NCBI GenBank assembly: GCA_035940775.1
Contig: DASZEN010000014.1
Span: 23,351-87,350 of the forward strand
Direction: 5' to 3'
DNA from: DASQYE01 sp035940775
GTDB lineage: Bacteria > Acidobacteriota > Blastocatellia > Pyrinomonadales > Pyrinomonadaceae
Length of the DNA: 64,000 nt
Part shown: piece after piece, positions 27,145-34,972 of the stretch
How positions within the stretch are numbered: the stretch's first letter is position 1
How the letters are laid out: each line of letters starts with the position of its first letter
Notes under the pieces: model-generated
Told to the model about the DNA's origin: nothing
What the model saw: the letters and a program-made list of their open reading frames with translations, nothing else
Databases searched by the model: none
Position numbers and translations under genes: made by a program

Positions 27145-27675
27145 ATGATTGAAAGAGCAAAACAGAAATCCCACATCGAGTTTACCTTGAACGGCGAGCC
27201 TACGGAGGTCGCCTTCGCCTCGCACAAAACGCTGCTCGAAGTCCTGCGCGAAGACCTCGGATTGATGGGCACGAAACACGGCTGCGAGCTTGGCGAGTGC
27301 GGCACCTGCGCCGTCCTTCTGGACGGGCGGAGCGTTCTCTCCTGCCTTGTGCTCGGCCTCGACACGGAGGGGCGCGTGGTCGAGACCATCGAAGGCATGG
27401 CGGAGGGCGCGCACCTTCACCCTTTGCAGGATACCTTCGCAGACCTCGGCGCGGCCCAGTGCGGCTATTGCACGCCCGGCTTTCTGCTCGTCGCCAAAGA
27501 GTTGCTCGCGAATAATCCGCGACCGACGCGCGAAGAGATCAGGGAAGCGCTCTCGGGCAATCTCTGCCGGTGCACGGGCTACATAAAGATTTACGAGGCG
27601 GTCGAGATGGCGGCCGCTCGCATGCGCGGCGAAGAGGCCGAACTGCCTAGAGAAAGTATTTATGGGTACGAATAA
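27145..27675 (+). CDS. 2Fe-2S small subunit of a molybdenum hydroxylase (xanthine oxidase family, HcrC-like)
   Basis: The electron-transfer subunit with two [2Fe-2S] clusters. The plant-type ferredoxin cluster shows as CELGECGTCAVLLDG with an earlier KTLLEVLREDLGLMGTKHG, and the second cluster as CGYCTPG ... CRCTGY. 176 residues from ATG 27145. It lies 14 bp upstream of, and slightly overlaps, the large-subunit gene. The subunit order small-large-FAD and the FAD partner's extra cysteines resemble 4-hydroxybenzoyl-CoA reductase rather than CO dehydrogenase or xanthine dehydrogenase. Confidence 0.92.
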   Translation: MIERAKQKSHIEFTLNGEPTEVAFASHKTLLEVLREDLGLMGTKHGCELGECGTCAVLLDGRSVLSCLVLGLDTEGRVVETIEGMAEGAHLHPLQDTFADLGAAQCGYCTPGFLLVAKELLANNPRPTREEIREALSGNLCRCTGYIKIYEAVEMAAARMRGEEAELPRESIYGYE

Positions 27676-30118
27676 GAACGATCAAGGGGAGGGCGCAGGC
27701 CGCGACGGCCAGCCGTTGAAGGTCATCGGCCGACCCTTTCGCAAGGTTGACGCGCGCGCCAAGTGTACGGGCCAGACACGATTCGCAGACGACATCGTGC
27801 TGCCCCGCATGCTCTTCGCCAAATTGCTGCGCTCGCACGAGCCGCACGCGCGCATTAAGAGCATCGATACGTCGAAAGCTCTAAAACTCCCTGGCGTTTT
27901 GGCCGTCATCACAGGCCGCGACCTGCCCATCCCCTACGGCATTCTTCCCGTCAGCCAGGACGAGCATACGCTCTGCATAGACAAGGTGCGCTTCATAGGC
28001 GACCCCGTCGCAGCCGTCGCCGCCGTCGATGAGGACACGGCGTTTGAGGCCATGAACCTGATCGAGGTCGAGTACGAGCGGCTTCAGACCATAACCTCCA
28101 TCGAAGAGGCTGTGATGATCGACGAGCCGCGCATACATGATTACGGCGACGGCGGCAACGTCCATAAAAAAGTCCATCTGGAGTTCGGCGACCTGGACGA
28201 GGGCTTTGCGGAAGCCGACCTCCTGCGCGAGGACATCTTCTTCTACGAAGGCAATACGCACCTGCCGATGGAGCAGCACGCTGCGGTCGCGCACTTCGAT
28301 TCGGATAATAAGCTTACGCTCTGGAGTTCGACGCAAACGCCACACTACGTCCATCGCGCGCTGAGCCGTGTCCTGGAGATGCCCGCCGCTCACATTCGCG
28401 TCATCGCCACGCCCAACGGCGGCGGCTTCGGCGGCAAGAGCGATCCCTTCAATCACGAAGTCGCCATCTGCGAGCTATCGCGTCGGACGGGCCGTCCCGT
28501 CAAGATCACCCTGACGCGCGAGGAGGTCTTCTACTGCCATCGCGGTCGCCATCCCGTGCTGATGAAGATCAGGACGGGCGCGAAAAGGGACGGCTCAATA
28601 ACGGCTATGGATTTTCAGACGTTCCTGGACGGCGGCGCCTACGGCTCTTACGGTGTGGCCTCGACCTTCTACACGGGCGCGCTGCAAACCGTCACTTACG
28701 AAGTCCCGCGCTACCGCTTTCGTGGAGTACGCTGCTTTACCAACAAGCCGCCGTGTGGGCCGAAGCGGGGCCACGGTACGCCGCAGCCGCGTTTCGGGCT
28801 CGAAGTACAGCTCGATAAGATCGCCGAAGAGCTTAAGCTGGACCCGGCAGAGATGCGGCTCAAACATCTGGTCAAGCCCTTCTCCGTGACGGCCAACTAT
28901 CTGAGGGTCGGCTCGATGGGCCTCGGGCCCTGCATAGAGAAGGTGGTCGAAGGCTCGGACTGGAAAAACAGGTTTCGCAAGCTGCCATACGGCAAAGGGC
29001 TCGGGCTGGCGTGCAGTTCTTATATCTGCGGCGCGGGGCTTCCGATCTACTGGAATAACATGCCGCACAGTGGGGTGCAGCTCGGTCTTGATCGCCAGGG
29101 CGGCGTGCGCGTGCAATGCGGCTCGACGGACATCGGCCAGGGCTCGGATTCCGTGCTCGCCTACGTCGTCGCCGAAGTCCTCGGCATAGACCCGTTCGAC
29201 ATTCGCGTTCTGACGGCCGACACAGACCTCACGCCCGTAGACCTCGGCAGCTATTCGAGCCGTGTGACGCTCATGACCGGCAACGCCGCTTTGCAGGCCG
29301 CCGAACGCGCCCGCGAGCTTTTGAGCCTCGCCGTCTCGGAAAAGCTTTCAGTCCCGGTGGAGAATCTCTCGTTCGCCGAGCGCCGCGTCTTCGACGTGGA
29401 GAATCCTGATGTCGGCGTCACGTTCAGTGAGGCGGTCGTGCTCGCCGAATCGAAGTTCGGAACCATCGGCACGGTCGGCTCTTACACGCCGCCGCGCTCG
29501 CCCGGAAAATTCAAGGGCGCGGGCGTTGGCCCATCGCCCGCTTACAGCTACTCGGCGGCGGTCGCCGAAGTCGACGTTGACGCCTCGACCGGCATCGTCA
29601 CCGTCGAGCGCGTCTGGATCGGCCACGACATAGGCCAGTCCATCAATCCCATGCTCGTCATGGGCCAGGTCGAGGGCGGCGTTTACATGGGCCTCGGCGA
29701 AGCCCTGATGGAGGAGATGGCCTATCGCGCCAATCGCAACGTCGTCCACAAATTCCCTTCTCTGCTGGAATACAAGAGCCCGACGACCCTGGAGATGTGC
29801 GATGTCAGGACTTACCTGATCGAGGATGCCGACCCGAACGGCCCCTTCGGCGCAAAAGAGGTGGGCCAGGGGCCGCTGCTGCCCGTCATGCCCGCAATCG
29901 CCAACGCCGTCTACTCGGCCGTCGGCGTCCGCATAGACGAAGTGCCGATCACGCCCGAGAAAGTCCTGACGGCGCTGCGCGACAAAGCCAAAGGCAAGGA
30001 GGGCCGCTTCGGCCCCAAATCCGTGCCCGACGTGCAATGGCCCCAACCGCTCAAGGTGCTCACGCCCGAAGAGGGCGGCGACGGGCGCGAGATGCCGCGC
30101 GTCGCCGTGCATTCTTAA
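27662..30118 (+). CDS. Molybdopterin-binding large subunit (xanthine oxidase family, 4-hydroxybenzoyl-CoA reductase alpha-like)
   Basis: The 818-residue catalytic subunit that holds molybdopterin-cytosine dinucleotide. N-terminal Ald_Xan_dh_C (ADDIVLPRMLFAKLLRSHEPHARI-type), then the Mo-cofactor domain with GGGFGGKSDPF and the insert CFTNKPPCGPKRGHGTPQPRF, and near the end GAKEVGQGPLLP with the catalytic Glu. These stretches fit the alpha subunit of 4-hydroxybenzoyl-CoA reductase. That enzyme removes the ring hydroxyl reductively, but other aromatic or heterocyclic substrates are possible. The final codons (GDGREMPRVAVHS) recur 651 bp downstream beyond an inserted cassette; see 30707-30769. 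Confidence 0.92.
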   Translation: MGTNKNDQGEGAGRDGQPLKVIGRPFRKVDARAKCTGQTRFADDIVLPRMLFAKLLRSHEPHARIKSIDTSKALKLPGVLAVITGRDLPIPYGILPVSQDEHTLCIDKVRFIGDPVAAVAAVDEDTAFEAMNLIEVEYERLQTITSIEEAVMIDEPRIHDYGDGGNVHKKVHLEFGDLDEGFAEADLLREDIFFYEGNTHLPMEQHAAVAHFDSDNKLTLWSSTQTPHYVHRALSRVLEMPAAHIRVIATPNGGGFGGKSDPFNHEVAICELSRRTGRPVKITLTREEVFYCHRGRHPVLMKIRTGAKRDGSITAMDFQTFLDGGAYGSYGVASTFYTGALQTVTYEVPRYRFRGVRCFTNKPPCGPKRGHGTPQPRFGLEVQLDKIAEELKLDPAEMRLKHLVKPFSVTANYLRVGSMGLGPCIEKVVEGSDWKNRFRKLPYGKGLGLACSSYICGAGLPIYWNNMPHSGVQLGLDRQGGVRVQCGSTDIGQGSDSVLAYVVAEVLGIDPFDIRVLTADTDLTPVDLGSYSSRVTLMTGNAALQAAERARELLSLAVSEKLSVPVENLSFAERRVFDVENPDVGVTFSEAVVLAESKFGTIGTVGSYTPPRSPGKFKGAGVGPSPAYSYSAAVAEVDVDASTGIVTVERVWIGHDIGQSINPMLVMGQVEGGVYMGLGEALMEEMAYRANRNVVHKFPSLLEYKSPTTLEMCDVRTYLIEDADPNGPFGAKEVGQGPLLPVMPAIANAVYSAVGVRIDEVPITPEKVLTALRDKAKGKEGRFGPKSVPDVQWPQPLKVLTPEEGGDGREMPRVAVHS
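30068..30112 (+). repeat. Direct repeat, copy 1 (3' end of large-subunit gene)
   Basis: The 32 nt at 30077-30108 are identical to 30728-30759, and similarity continues on both sides (CATTC after one mismatch; GAAG..GG before). Both copies encode GGDGREMPRVAVHS followed by a stop codon. Confidence 0.9.
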
Positions 30119-30126
30119 GATGGGGT

Positions 30127-30471
30127 GTGAGATTGATATTGCCTAATGCTGATCGCGCAGTTGTAGAACTGGGCAAACTGCGCAATTACAGCTTGAATCC
30201 GAAGCACCGTGAAGGTAAACATAAAGCGCGTAGGTTTGCGGCCCTGTTGGGCTTCACGGCAGCAGGGGCCGAAAGACTGCGTGAGATGATTCTTGCCGCC
30301 GTGCAGACGCAGGAAGCGGTACAAGGCGCTACGGATGAACACGGCACGCGCTACACCGTTGATTTTGAGGCGCAAGGGTTGAGCGGCATGGTAACAATTC
30401 GCACTGCTTGGATCATCGACGCAGGCGAAACCATCCCGCGCCTTGTGAGCTGCTACGTGAAGAGGAAGTAA
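30127..30471 (+). CDS. DUF6883 domain protein
   Basis: 114 residues from GTG 30127. LPNADRAVVELGKLRNYSLNP and GKHKARRFAALLGFT match the DUF6883 family. This domain is often found as the C-terminal part of large polymorphic toxins or as a small stand-alone gene next to a DUF4926 protein, as here. Biochemical function unknown; a toxin or immunity role is inferred from such contexts. GC content is lower than in the flanking operon. It lies 8 bp after the large-subunit stop and 4 bp before the DUF4926 gene, and interrupts the molybdenum-enzyme operon. Confidence 0.78.
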   Translation: MRLILPNADRAVVELGKLRNYSLNPKHREGKHKARRFAALLGFTAAGAERLREMILAAVQTQEAVQGATDEHGTRYTVDFEAQGLSGMVTIRTAWIIDAGETIPRLVSCYVKRK

Positions 30472-30475
30472 GGCG

Positions 30476-30691
30476 ATGGATGAAATCAAAGTGCTCGACA
30501 TTGTGGCGGTGACTGAAGACATACCTGCGCATGGATTGCGGCGCGGTGAAGTCGGTACGGTCGTTGAGCGTTGGAAAGACGGGGCATACGAAGTTGAATT
30601 TAGCGATGACACCGGAGAAGCTTACGCCTTTGTTGCCTTGCGTGCCGAGCAGCTTATCCCTCTTTATCATCGCAAGCGTGATGCGGCATGA
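30476..30691 (+). CDS. DUF4926 domain protein
   Basis: A 71-residue DUF4926 protein: VLDIVAVTEDIPAHGLRRGEVGTVVERW, then AYEVEFSDDTGEAYAFVALRAEQLIPL. This small SH3-like beta barrel is commonly paired with DUF6883, together forming a two-gene cassette. One member may neutralise the other, but I know of no experiment. The ATG is preceded by TAAGG within the end of the first gene. Confidence 0.8.
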   Translation: MDEIKVLDIVAVTEDIPAHGLRRGEVGTVVERWKDGAYEVEFSDDTGEAYAFVALRAEQLIPLYHRKRDAA

Positions 30692-30706
30692 CAATTCAAA
30701 GCCAAA

Positions 30707-30769
30707 ATGATCGTGCTTGATGAAGGTGGCGACGGGCGCGAGATGCCGCGCGTCGCCGTCCATTCATAG
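30707..30769 (+). pseudogene. Duplicate 3' end of the molybdopterin-subunit gene
   Basis: 20 codons plus stop (MIVLDEGGDGREM, then PRVAVHS) that match the C-terminus of the large subunit at 30056-30118, including the stop codon. The next gene, the FAD subunit, begins 24 bp later. The simplest reading is that this is the original gene end, and that the DUF6883/DUF4926 cassette arrived with a homologous substitute end, as in an integration at the 3' end of a gene. It is not expected to be translated separately. Confidence 0.8.
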
Positions 30770-30793
30770 ATCACAGGGAATACTTAAAACCTT

Positions 30794-31795
30794 ATGATGA
30801 GACTTCCGAAATTTACGTACCGCGTGCCTCGCGAAATCCCGGACGCGGTGAGGATGATGGGCGACGCCGGGCCGGAAGGGCAGTTCGTGGCCGGAGGCAC
30901 TGACCTTTATCCGAATATGAAGCGGCGACAGCAGACGCCGAAGACCGTTATCTCCGTGACACGGCTCAGGGAACTCAATCAGATTACGGGCGACGGCCGG
31001 AGCGGGCTCGTCATCGGCGCGTCCCTTTCTTTGACTGACATCTGCGAGCACGCGGTTATTAATCGTGATTATCCGATGGTGGCCGAGGCGGCGCGTACGA
31101 TCTCGACGCCGATCCTACGCAACATGGGGACGATTGGCGGGAATCTACTGCTGGATACGAGGTGCAACTATTACGATCAGAATTACGAGTGGCGCAAGGG
31201 CATCAACTTCTGTATGAAGAAGGACGGCGAGGTGTGCTGGGTCGCGCCGGGCAGTGCGAAGTGCTGGGCCGTGCAGTCGTCAGACCTCGTGCCGTTGATG
31301 GTGGCTATGGGGGCGAGGCTTCGTCTTGTCTCGACGCTCGGCGAGCGTATGGTTGATGCGGCGGGGCTCTACAATAACGACGGGATAGAATATCTGCACA
31401 AGAGGCCGGACGAGTTGCTGACGGATGTTCACCTGCCGCCCTTGAACGGCTGGCGCGCGACCTATAAGAAGCTGCGTCGGCGTGGGGCGTTCGATTTTCC
31501 CGTGCTCGGAGTGGCGGCACGCCTCGATATATCTGCGGACGGCACGGTGACGGATGCGAGGCTCGTGCTTGGCGGCATCGCTCCGGCTCCTGTAGAAGTC
31601 AGGGAGGCCGCAGCGGCCCTCGTCGGCCATCCGCTTGATCGTGAAAGTATGGAGGCGGCGGCCGAAGCCTGTTATCTGAGGGCGCGACCGCTCGATAATA
31701 CTGATTTCGTCATGAACTGGCGCAAGCAGATGGCCCGCCCCTACGTGCTGCGCGCCCTCGAAGAGCTACAAAAGCAAGGAGGAGCGAAGGGATGA
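30794..31795 (+). CDS. FAD-binding subunit with extra 4Fe-4S insert (4-hydroxybenzoyl-CoA reductase beta-like)
   Basis: A 333-residue FAD_binding_5/CO_deh_flav_C protein (FTYRVPREIPDAVRMM, VAGGTDLYPNMKRR, ILRNMGTIGGNLLLDTRC). Between about residues 121 and 157 there are four cysteines in the spacing RC...FC...VC...KC. This insert is known from HcrB, where it binds an additional [4Fe-4S] cluster and is not found in xanthine or CO dehydrogenases. It therefore places the complex in the 4-hydroxybenzoyl-CoA reductase group. The start is ATG 30794 with a second ATG directly after it. The operon is continued after the inserted cassette. Confidence 0.92.
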   Translation: MMRLPKFTYRVPREIPDAVRMMGDAGPEGQFVAGGTDLYPNMKRRQQTPKTVISVTRLRELNQITGDGRSGLVIGASLSLTDICEHAVINRDYPMVAEAARTISTPILRNMGTIGGNLLLDTRCNYYDQNYEWRKGINFCMKKDGEVCWVAPGSAKCWAVQSSDLVPLMVAMGARLRLVSTLGERMVDAAGLYNNDGIEYLHKRPDELLTDVHLPPLNGWRATYKKLRRRGAFDFPVLGVAARLDISADGTVTDARLVLGGIAPAPVEVREAAAALVGHPLDRESMEAAAEACYLRARPLDNTDFVMNWRKQMARPYVLRALEELQKQGGAKG

Positions 31796-31895
31796 ACGAA
31801 GGGCGGAGGGGCTAAGGGATGAGGGATGAAAGGAGTAATTCAACATCTTGAAGGCTTTTAATTCATCCGTCACCCCGCGGCCCTCCGCCCTTCGC
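31785..31895. repeat. Intergenic inverted repeat (GGGATGAGGGATGAA family)
   Basis: CGAAGGGCGGAGGG (31797-31810) is complementary to 31881-31894 over 14 bp. Between them lie the family core GGGATGAGGGATGAA and AATTCATCC half-sites. The repeat covers the last codons of the FAD subunit (GGAKG) and the probable start region of the MobA-like gene. Confidence 0.65.
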
Positions 31896-32534
31896 TCTCC
31901 TTCCTCTTTGCCTGTTGCAGCGATTCTTCTGGCTGCCGGGCGGTCGCGCCGGATGGGCGCGTTCAAGCCGCTGCTTCCCTTTCCGGACGAGCGCACGGTG
32001 GTCGAAGCCTGTATCCGTAATCTCCTCGATGCGGGGGTTGAAACGGTGCTGGTCGTCCTCGGGCATCGCGCGGACGAGCTGCGCGCGCGTCTGTCTCATC
32101 TTCCCGTCAGCTTCGTCGTTAATCGGGACGCAGAGAGCCAGATGAGCGCTTCGATTGTGCGGGGCGTCGAAGCGCTTCCGAATGATGTAGAGACCATACT
32201 GATCGCGCTCTGCGACCAACCGGCGATCCCGCCCGAAGTGATTAGCTTTCTGATAGCCGAGCGCAGGCGCACGGGCGCGCGTCTCGTCGTGCCTGAATAC
32301 TCGGGGCGCGGCGGCCATCCCGTTTTGATTGACCCGAGCTTTCGCCCGGAACTCCTTCGACTCAGGGACGCAGAGCGGGGCCTGCGCGCGCTCTTTGATG
32401 CCCACCGCGACGAAGTCTTGCGCCTCAGCGTAGACTCGCCCTACATTGCGCGCGATATGGATACGTGGGATGATTACCGCGCGTTGTACGGGGAGATTTT
32501 CGGCGTAGCGCCCACAATTGCGCCCGTCCGTTAG
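31848..32534 (+). CDS. MobA-like NTP transferase (molybdenum cofactor cytidylyltransferase-like)
   Basis: The nucleotidyltransferase motif ILLAAGRSRRMGAFKPLLPF is at the N-terminus, with ALCDQPAIPPEVI and GRGGHPVLIDPSF downstream, the pattern of MocA/MobA proteins. MocA adds CMP to molybdopterin, making the dinucleotide form that xanthine-oxidase-family enzymes require. Its place after the three subunits therefore fits cofactor maturation. The start is uncertain: a TTG at 31848 lies in the repeat, and a TTG at 31908 (LPVAAILLAAG) gives a product closer to the usual N-terminus. Confidence 0.85.
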   Translation: MKAFNSSVTPRPSALRSPSSLPVAAILLAAGRSRRMGAFKPLLPFPDERTVVEACIRNLLDAGVETVLVVLGHRADELRARLSHLPVSFVVNRDAESQMSASIVRGVEALPNDVETILIALCDQPAIPPEVISFLIAERRRTGARLVVPEYSGRGGHPVLIDPSFRPELLRLRDAERGLRALFDAHRDEVLRLSVDSPYIARDMDTWDDYRALYGEIFGVAPTIAPVR

Positions 32535-32718
32535 AGACCTCCGGCGCTTCGCTTTGGATAAGCGCTGTCCAACCGAATGCTCCGGATGCACATCTAATCG
32601 TTCGGTTTGAGTCGCCCGCGTGCACGCTACAAGGGCTCGGGACGCGCTTGGCCGGTATTTAGCGACCGGCAGGGTTCGAGAGAGCTAGGCGTTCGCGGCG
32701 CTCAAAAGTAAGGAGAAA

Positions 32719-33282
32719 ATGATGTTTTTCAAGAGTCGCAGGTCTTTCGTAGCCGCGGCCATCTCTGTTTTGCTGATCGTTGTGGTCGTCGCCTTCGCGC
32801 CGCGCACGACGGCGCTCGCAATCCCGCCCGTAGAATTTTCGCTACGCTCGATTGATGGGCCGAGGGTCTCTTCGGCAGACGTGCGCGGCCAGGTGGTCGT
32901 GCTGGCGTTCGGCGCGTCCTGGCTGCCGCTGACGCGCAAGCAGATGCAGGGCGTTCGCAAGCTCGCCAACGATTACAGCGCGCATGGCGTGATCGTCTAC
33001 TGGGTGAGCACGGATTCGGAGAAGACCAACTCGCGCAATTACGCCTCCGACGATCAGTTGCGCGCCTTCGCCCGCAAGCACGAGCTGAACCTGACGGTGC
33101 TGCGCGACCCCGAAGGGAAGGTATCAAAGCAGTTTGGCGTCGATCAGATTCCGGCGGTGGTGATTCTGGACAAGCAGGGCGAAGTTTATGGCGAGCCCAT
33201 CAACGGCCTCGACCCCGACGGCAACCTGGACGACAAGCTCGCCCCGACGCTCGACAAGCTGCTTGGGATAGACAAGAAATAG
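32719..33282 (+). CDS. Exported thioredoxin-fold (TlpA/AhpC-TSA-like) protein without CxxC
   Basis: 187 residues with signal peptide (FVAAAISVLLIVVVVAFAP) and a thioredoxin-like fold: VVVLAFGASWLPLTRKQMQGV, VIVYWVSTDSEKTNSRN, VLRDPEGKVSKQFGVDQIPAVVILDKQG. The usual active-site WCxxC is SWLPLTRKQ here, and the whole protein has no cysteine, so it cannot be a thiol-disulfide enzyme. It keeps the cis-Pro (IPAVV). A structural or binding role is likely. A strong ribosome site AAGGAGAAAATG is present. No cytochrome-maturation genes are nearby. Confidence 0.75.
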   Translation: MMFFKSRRSFVAAAISVLLIVVVVAFAPRTTALAIPPVEFSLRSIDGPRVSSADVRGQVVVLAFGASWLPLTRKQMQGVRKLANDYSAHGVIVYWVSTDSEKTNSRNYASDDQLRAFARKHELNLTVLRDPEGKVSKQFGVDQIPAVVILDKQGEVYGEPINGLDPDGNLDDKLAPTLDKLLGIDKK

Positions 33283-33340
33283 ACGCGCGGAGGACTAGGA
33301 ACGCGCCCGCCCGCTTTTAATCAAAAATAAGCATTCGTAG

Positions 33341-33379
33341 AAGATGCCGCCTTCATCATGATGATGAAGGCGGCATCTT
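33341..33379. terminator. Near-perfect 39-nt palindrome
   Basis: Arms of 19 bp (33341-33359 and 33361-33379) around a single central G, a cruciform-capable palindrome between the TlpA-like gene and the end of maf (convergent). A T-run does not follow immediately on either strand, so terminator function is likely but not certain. Confidence 0.55.
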
Positions 33380-33505
33380 CGCTTTGGCCCGTGAACGCGA
33401 TTGATTGGACTTTTATGATAGAAGCGGAAGCGCCCGTTTCCGATTCGATGGCCGGAAGCCCCATAAAACTCGAACCGGCTTCCTCTAAGCAGGAGCATCA
33501 TTCTT

Positions 33506-34132
33506 CTAAAGCTCGCGCGCGAGCCTGTAGACCAGGCGGACGGGAAGGCCGACGACGTTCCAGTAATCGCCGCTGAGTTCTTCTATGAAGAGCGCGGCGC
33601 GTCCCTGCACAGCATAAGCGCCCGCCTTATCGAGCGGCTCGCCCGTCGCCACGTACCAGTCGATCTCGGCCTCGGACATCTCAGCGAACCGCACCCGCGT
33701 CCTCTCGTGCGAGACGACGCGCCGTGCCGCTTCACCATCGCGTACCAGCGCGACGCCCGTCAAGACCTCGTGCCAACGGCCGCTTAAGAGGCGCAGCATG
33801 CGGCGTGCATCTTCCCTATCGAGAGGTTTGCCGAGGATGCGATCATCTACCACGACGACCGTATCTGCTCCGAGCACGAGACGGCCCGGGCCAAGCGTCG
33901 CCGCTGCCGCCGTCGCTTTCTCGCGCGCCAGCCGCTCGACGTAAGCGACGGCTCCCTCCGAAGGCAATCGCGTCTCGTCAATATCCACCGCCCGTCTTTC
34001 AAAGGGGCAGGCGATGGCCCTTAAAATCTCCGCCCGACGCGGGCTCGCGCTTGCCAGGACGAGCGCTTCCCCGAAGATTTCGCCCGCCTCGAACCCTCCG
34101 CTCGTTGCTTGTGACTCCGGCTCTTTTTCCAT
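33506..34132 (-). CDS. maf: Maf-family nucleotide pyrophosphatase
   Basis: 208 residues from ATG 34132 (MEKEPESQ), preceded by GGAG. Maf domain: LASASPRRAEILRAI, VAYVERLAREKA, GADTVVVVDDRILGKP, RDGEAARRVV and YAVQGRAALFIEELSGDYWNVVGLPV. Maf proteins hydrolyse non-canonical nucleotides such as dTTP/UTP analogues (YhdE type) or m7GTP, and affect septum formation when overproduced. The frame stays open far upstream, but those ~175 residues are low-complexity and do not resemble Maf. Confidence 0.93.
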   Translation of the reverse strand: MEKEPESQATSGGFEAGEIFGEALVLASASPRRAEILRAIACPFERRAVDIDETRLPSEGAVAYVERLAREKATAAAATLGPGRLVLGADTVVVVDDRILGKPLDREDARRMLRLLSGRWHEVLTGVALVRDGEAARRVVSHERTRVRFAEMSEAEIDWYVATGEPLDKAGAYAVQGRAALFIEELSGDYWNVVGLPVRLVYRLAREL

Positions 34133-34180
34133 TACACTCCGAAACGATTCCGTGATGTTTTCAATAGGGTCTCTATAATT

Positions 34181-34387
34181 TTGCGCGCGCGTCCTAAAAT
34201 AAATATCGCTTACGTGATCATCGCGGTGGCGGCCCTGGTCATGCTGGCGGCTCTGCTGAGCGCCCCGCGCATTCGCAAATACGCGCGCGAGAAAAACCGT
34301 GCGGCCGCGCCGCCGCCTGCGGCGACGCAGAGCAGTAGTAGCAATAGCAGCAGCGACGGCAACAGCAACGACGGCCAGCGACCGTGA
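34181..34387 (+). CDS. Small single-TM protein, hypothetical
   Basis: About 68 residues: basic N-terminus, one hydrophobic helix (IAYVIIAVAALVMLAALLSAP), then a polar, Ser/Asn/Gly-rich tail of low complexity. No ATG is present; TTG 34181 or a GTG within the helix region would have to serve as start. It is divergent from maf and 70 bp ahead of the DciA-like gene. The composition is plausible for a small membrane protein, but the evidence is weak. Confidence 0.35.
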   Translation: MRARPKINIAYVIIAVAALVMLAALLSAPRIRKYAREKNRAAAPPPAATQSSSSNSSSDGNSNDGQRP

Positions 34388-34456
34388 GCCGTGCGGCCCG
34401 TTAAATCCCTCGCGCCGTTTGCCTAAAGACCCGTAGACTGTGCCATCAGAGGGCAC

Positions 34457-34945
34457 GTGGTTGCAACCGTTGTGGACGACCTGATTCGCGCATTGCCTAA
34501 AATCCTTCGCGCCGCTGGCGAGACGGAGGAGGTCGCCGAGGCGGCGGCGATGGTCGCCTGGCGGCGAGCAGCCGGTGAAGCACTGCGCGGGCAGGCTGTG
34601 CCGTTTCGTCTCTACAGGAAAACGCTGATCGTCGCGGTGGCCGACGCGACCTGGCAAAAGCAGCTCGAAGCGATGAGCGGACAGTTGCTCTTTCGCCTCA
34701 ACTCTCTGCTCGGCCAGGCGGTTGTCACCTTCATAGAGTTTCGCATAGACCCGGCGACCGTGCGCGCCGAACGCGAGGCGTTAGCGCCCAGAGTGAACCC
34801 GGAGCAACAGGAGCAACGTGCGCTTAAGAGCGCTGCGGGACAGGTCAGGGCGGCAGCCGAAGCGATTCACGACGAAGATTTGCGCCGCCGCTTTCTGCTC
34901 GCGGCCGGTAGCTGCATTGACCGCCGCGAAAGCGGAAACCCATAA
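34457..34945 (+). CDS. DUF721 (DciA-like) protein
   Basis: 162 residues from GTG 34457. DUF721 features: an N-terminal helix (VDDLIRALPKILRAAG), WRRAAGEALRGQAVPFRLYRKTLIVAVADATWQKQLEAMS and LLFRLNSLLGQAVVTFIEFRI. In DnaC/DnaI-less bacteria, DciA loads the replicative helicase DnaB. This is the usual DUF721 core with a 50-residue C-terminal helical tail. It lies 27 bp upstream of gatC in the same direction. Confidence 0.8.
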   Translation: MVATVVDDLIRALPKILRAAGETEEVAEAAAMVAWRRAAGEALRGQAVPFRLYRKTLIVAVADATWQKQLEAMSGQLLFRLNSLLGQAVVTFIEFRIDPATVRAEREALAPRVNPEQQEQRALKSAAGQVRAAAEAIHDEDLRRRFLLAAGSCIDRRESGNP

Positions 34946-34972
34946 CAATACTACGCAATCCGAAATACGAAT

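Noticed and set aside
29797..30126. Extension of the DUF6883 frame into the large-subunit gene
   Set aside because: It overlaps conserved codons of the molybdopterin subunit in another frame; the DUF6883 similarity begins only at 30127.
34133..34657. N-terminal extension of the Maf frame
   Set aside because: The frame stays open upstream of ATG 34132 but encodes Arg/Gly-rich low-complexity sequence overlapping the DciA-like gene on the other strand.
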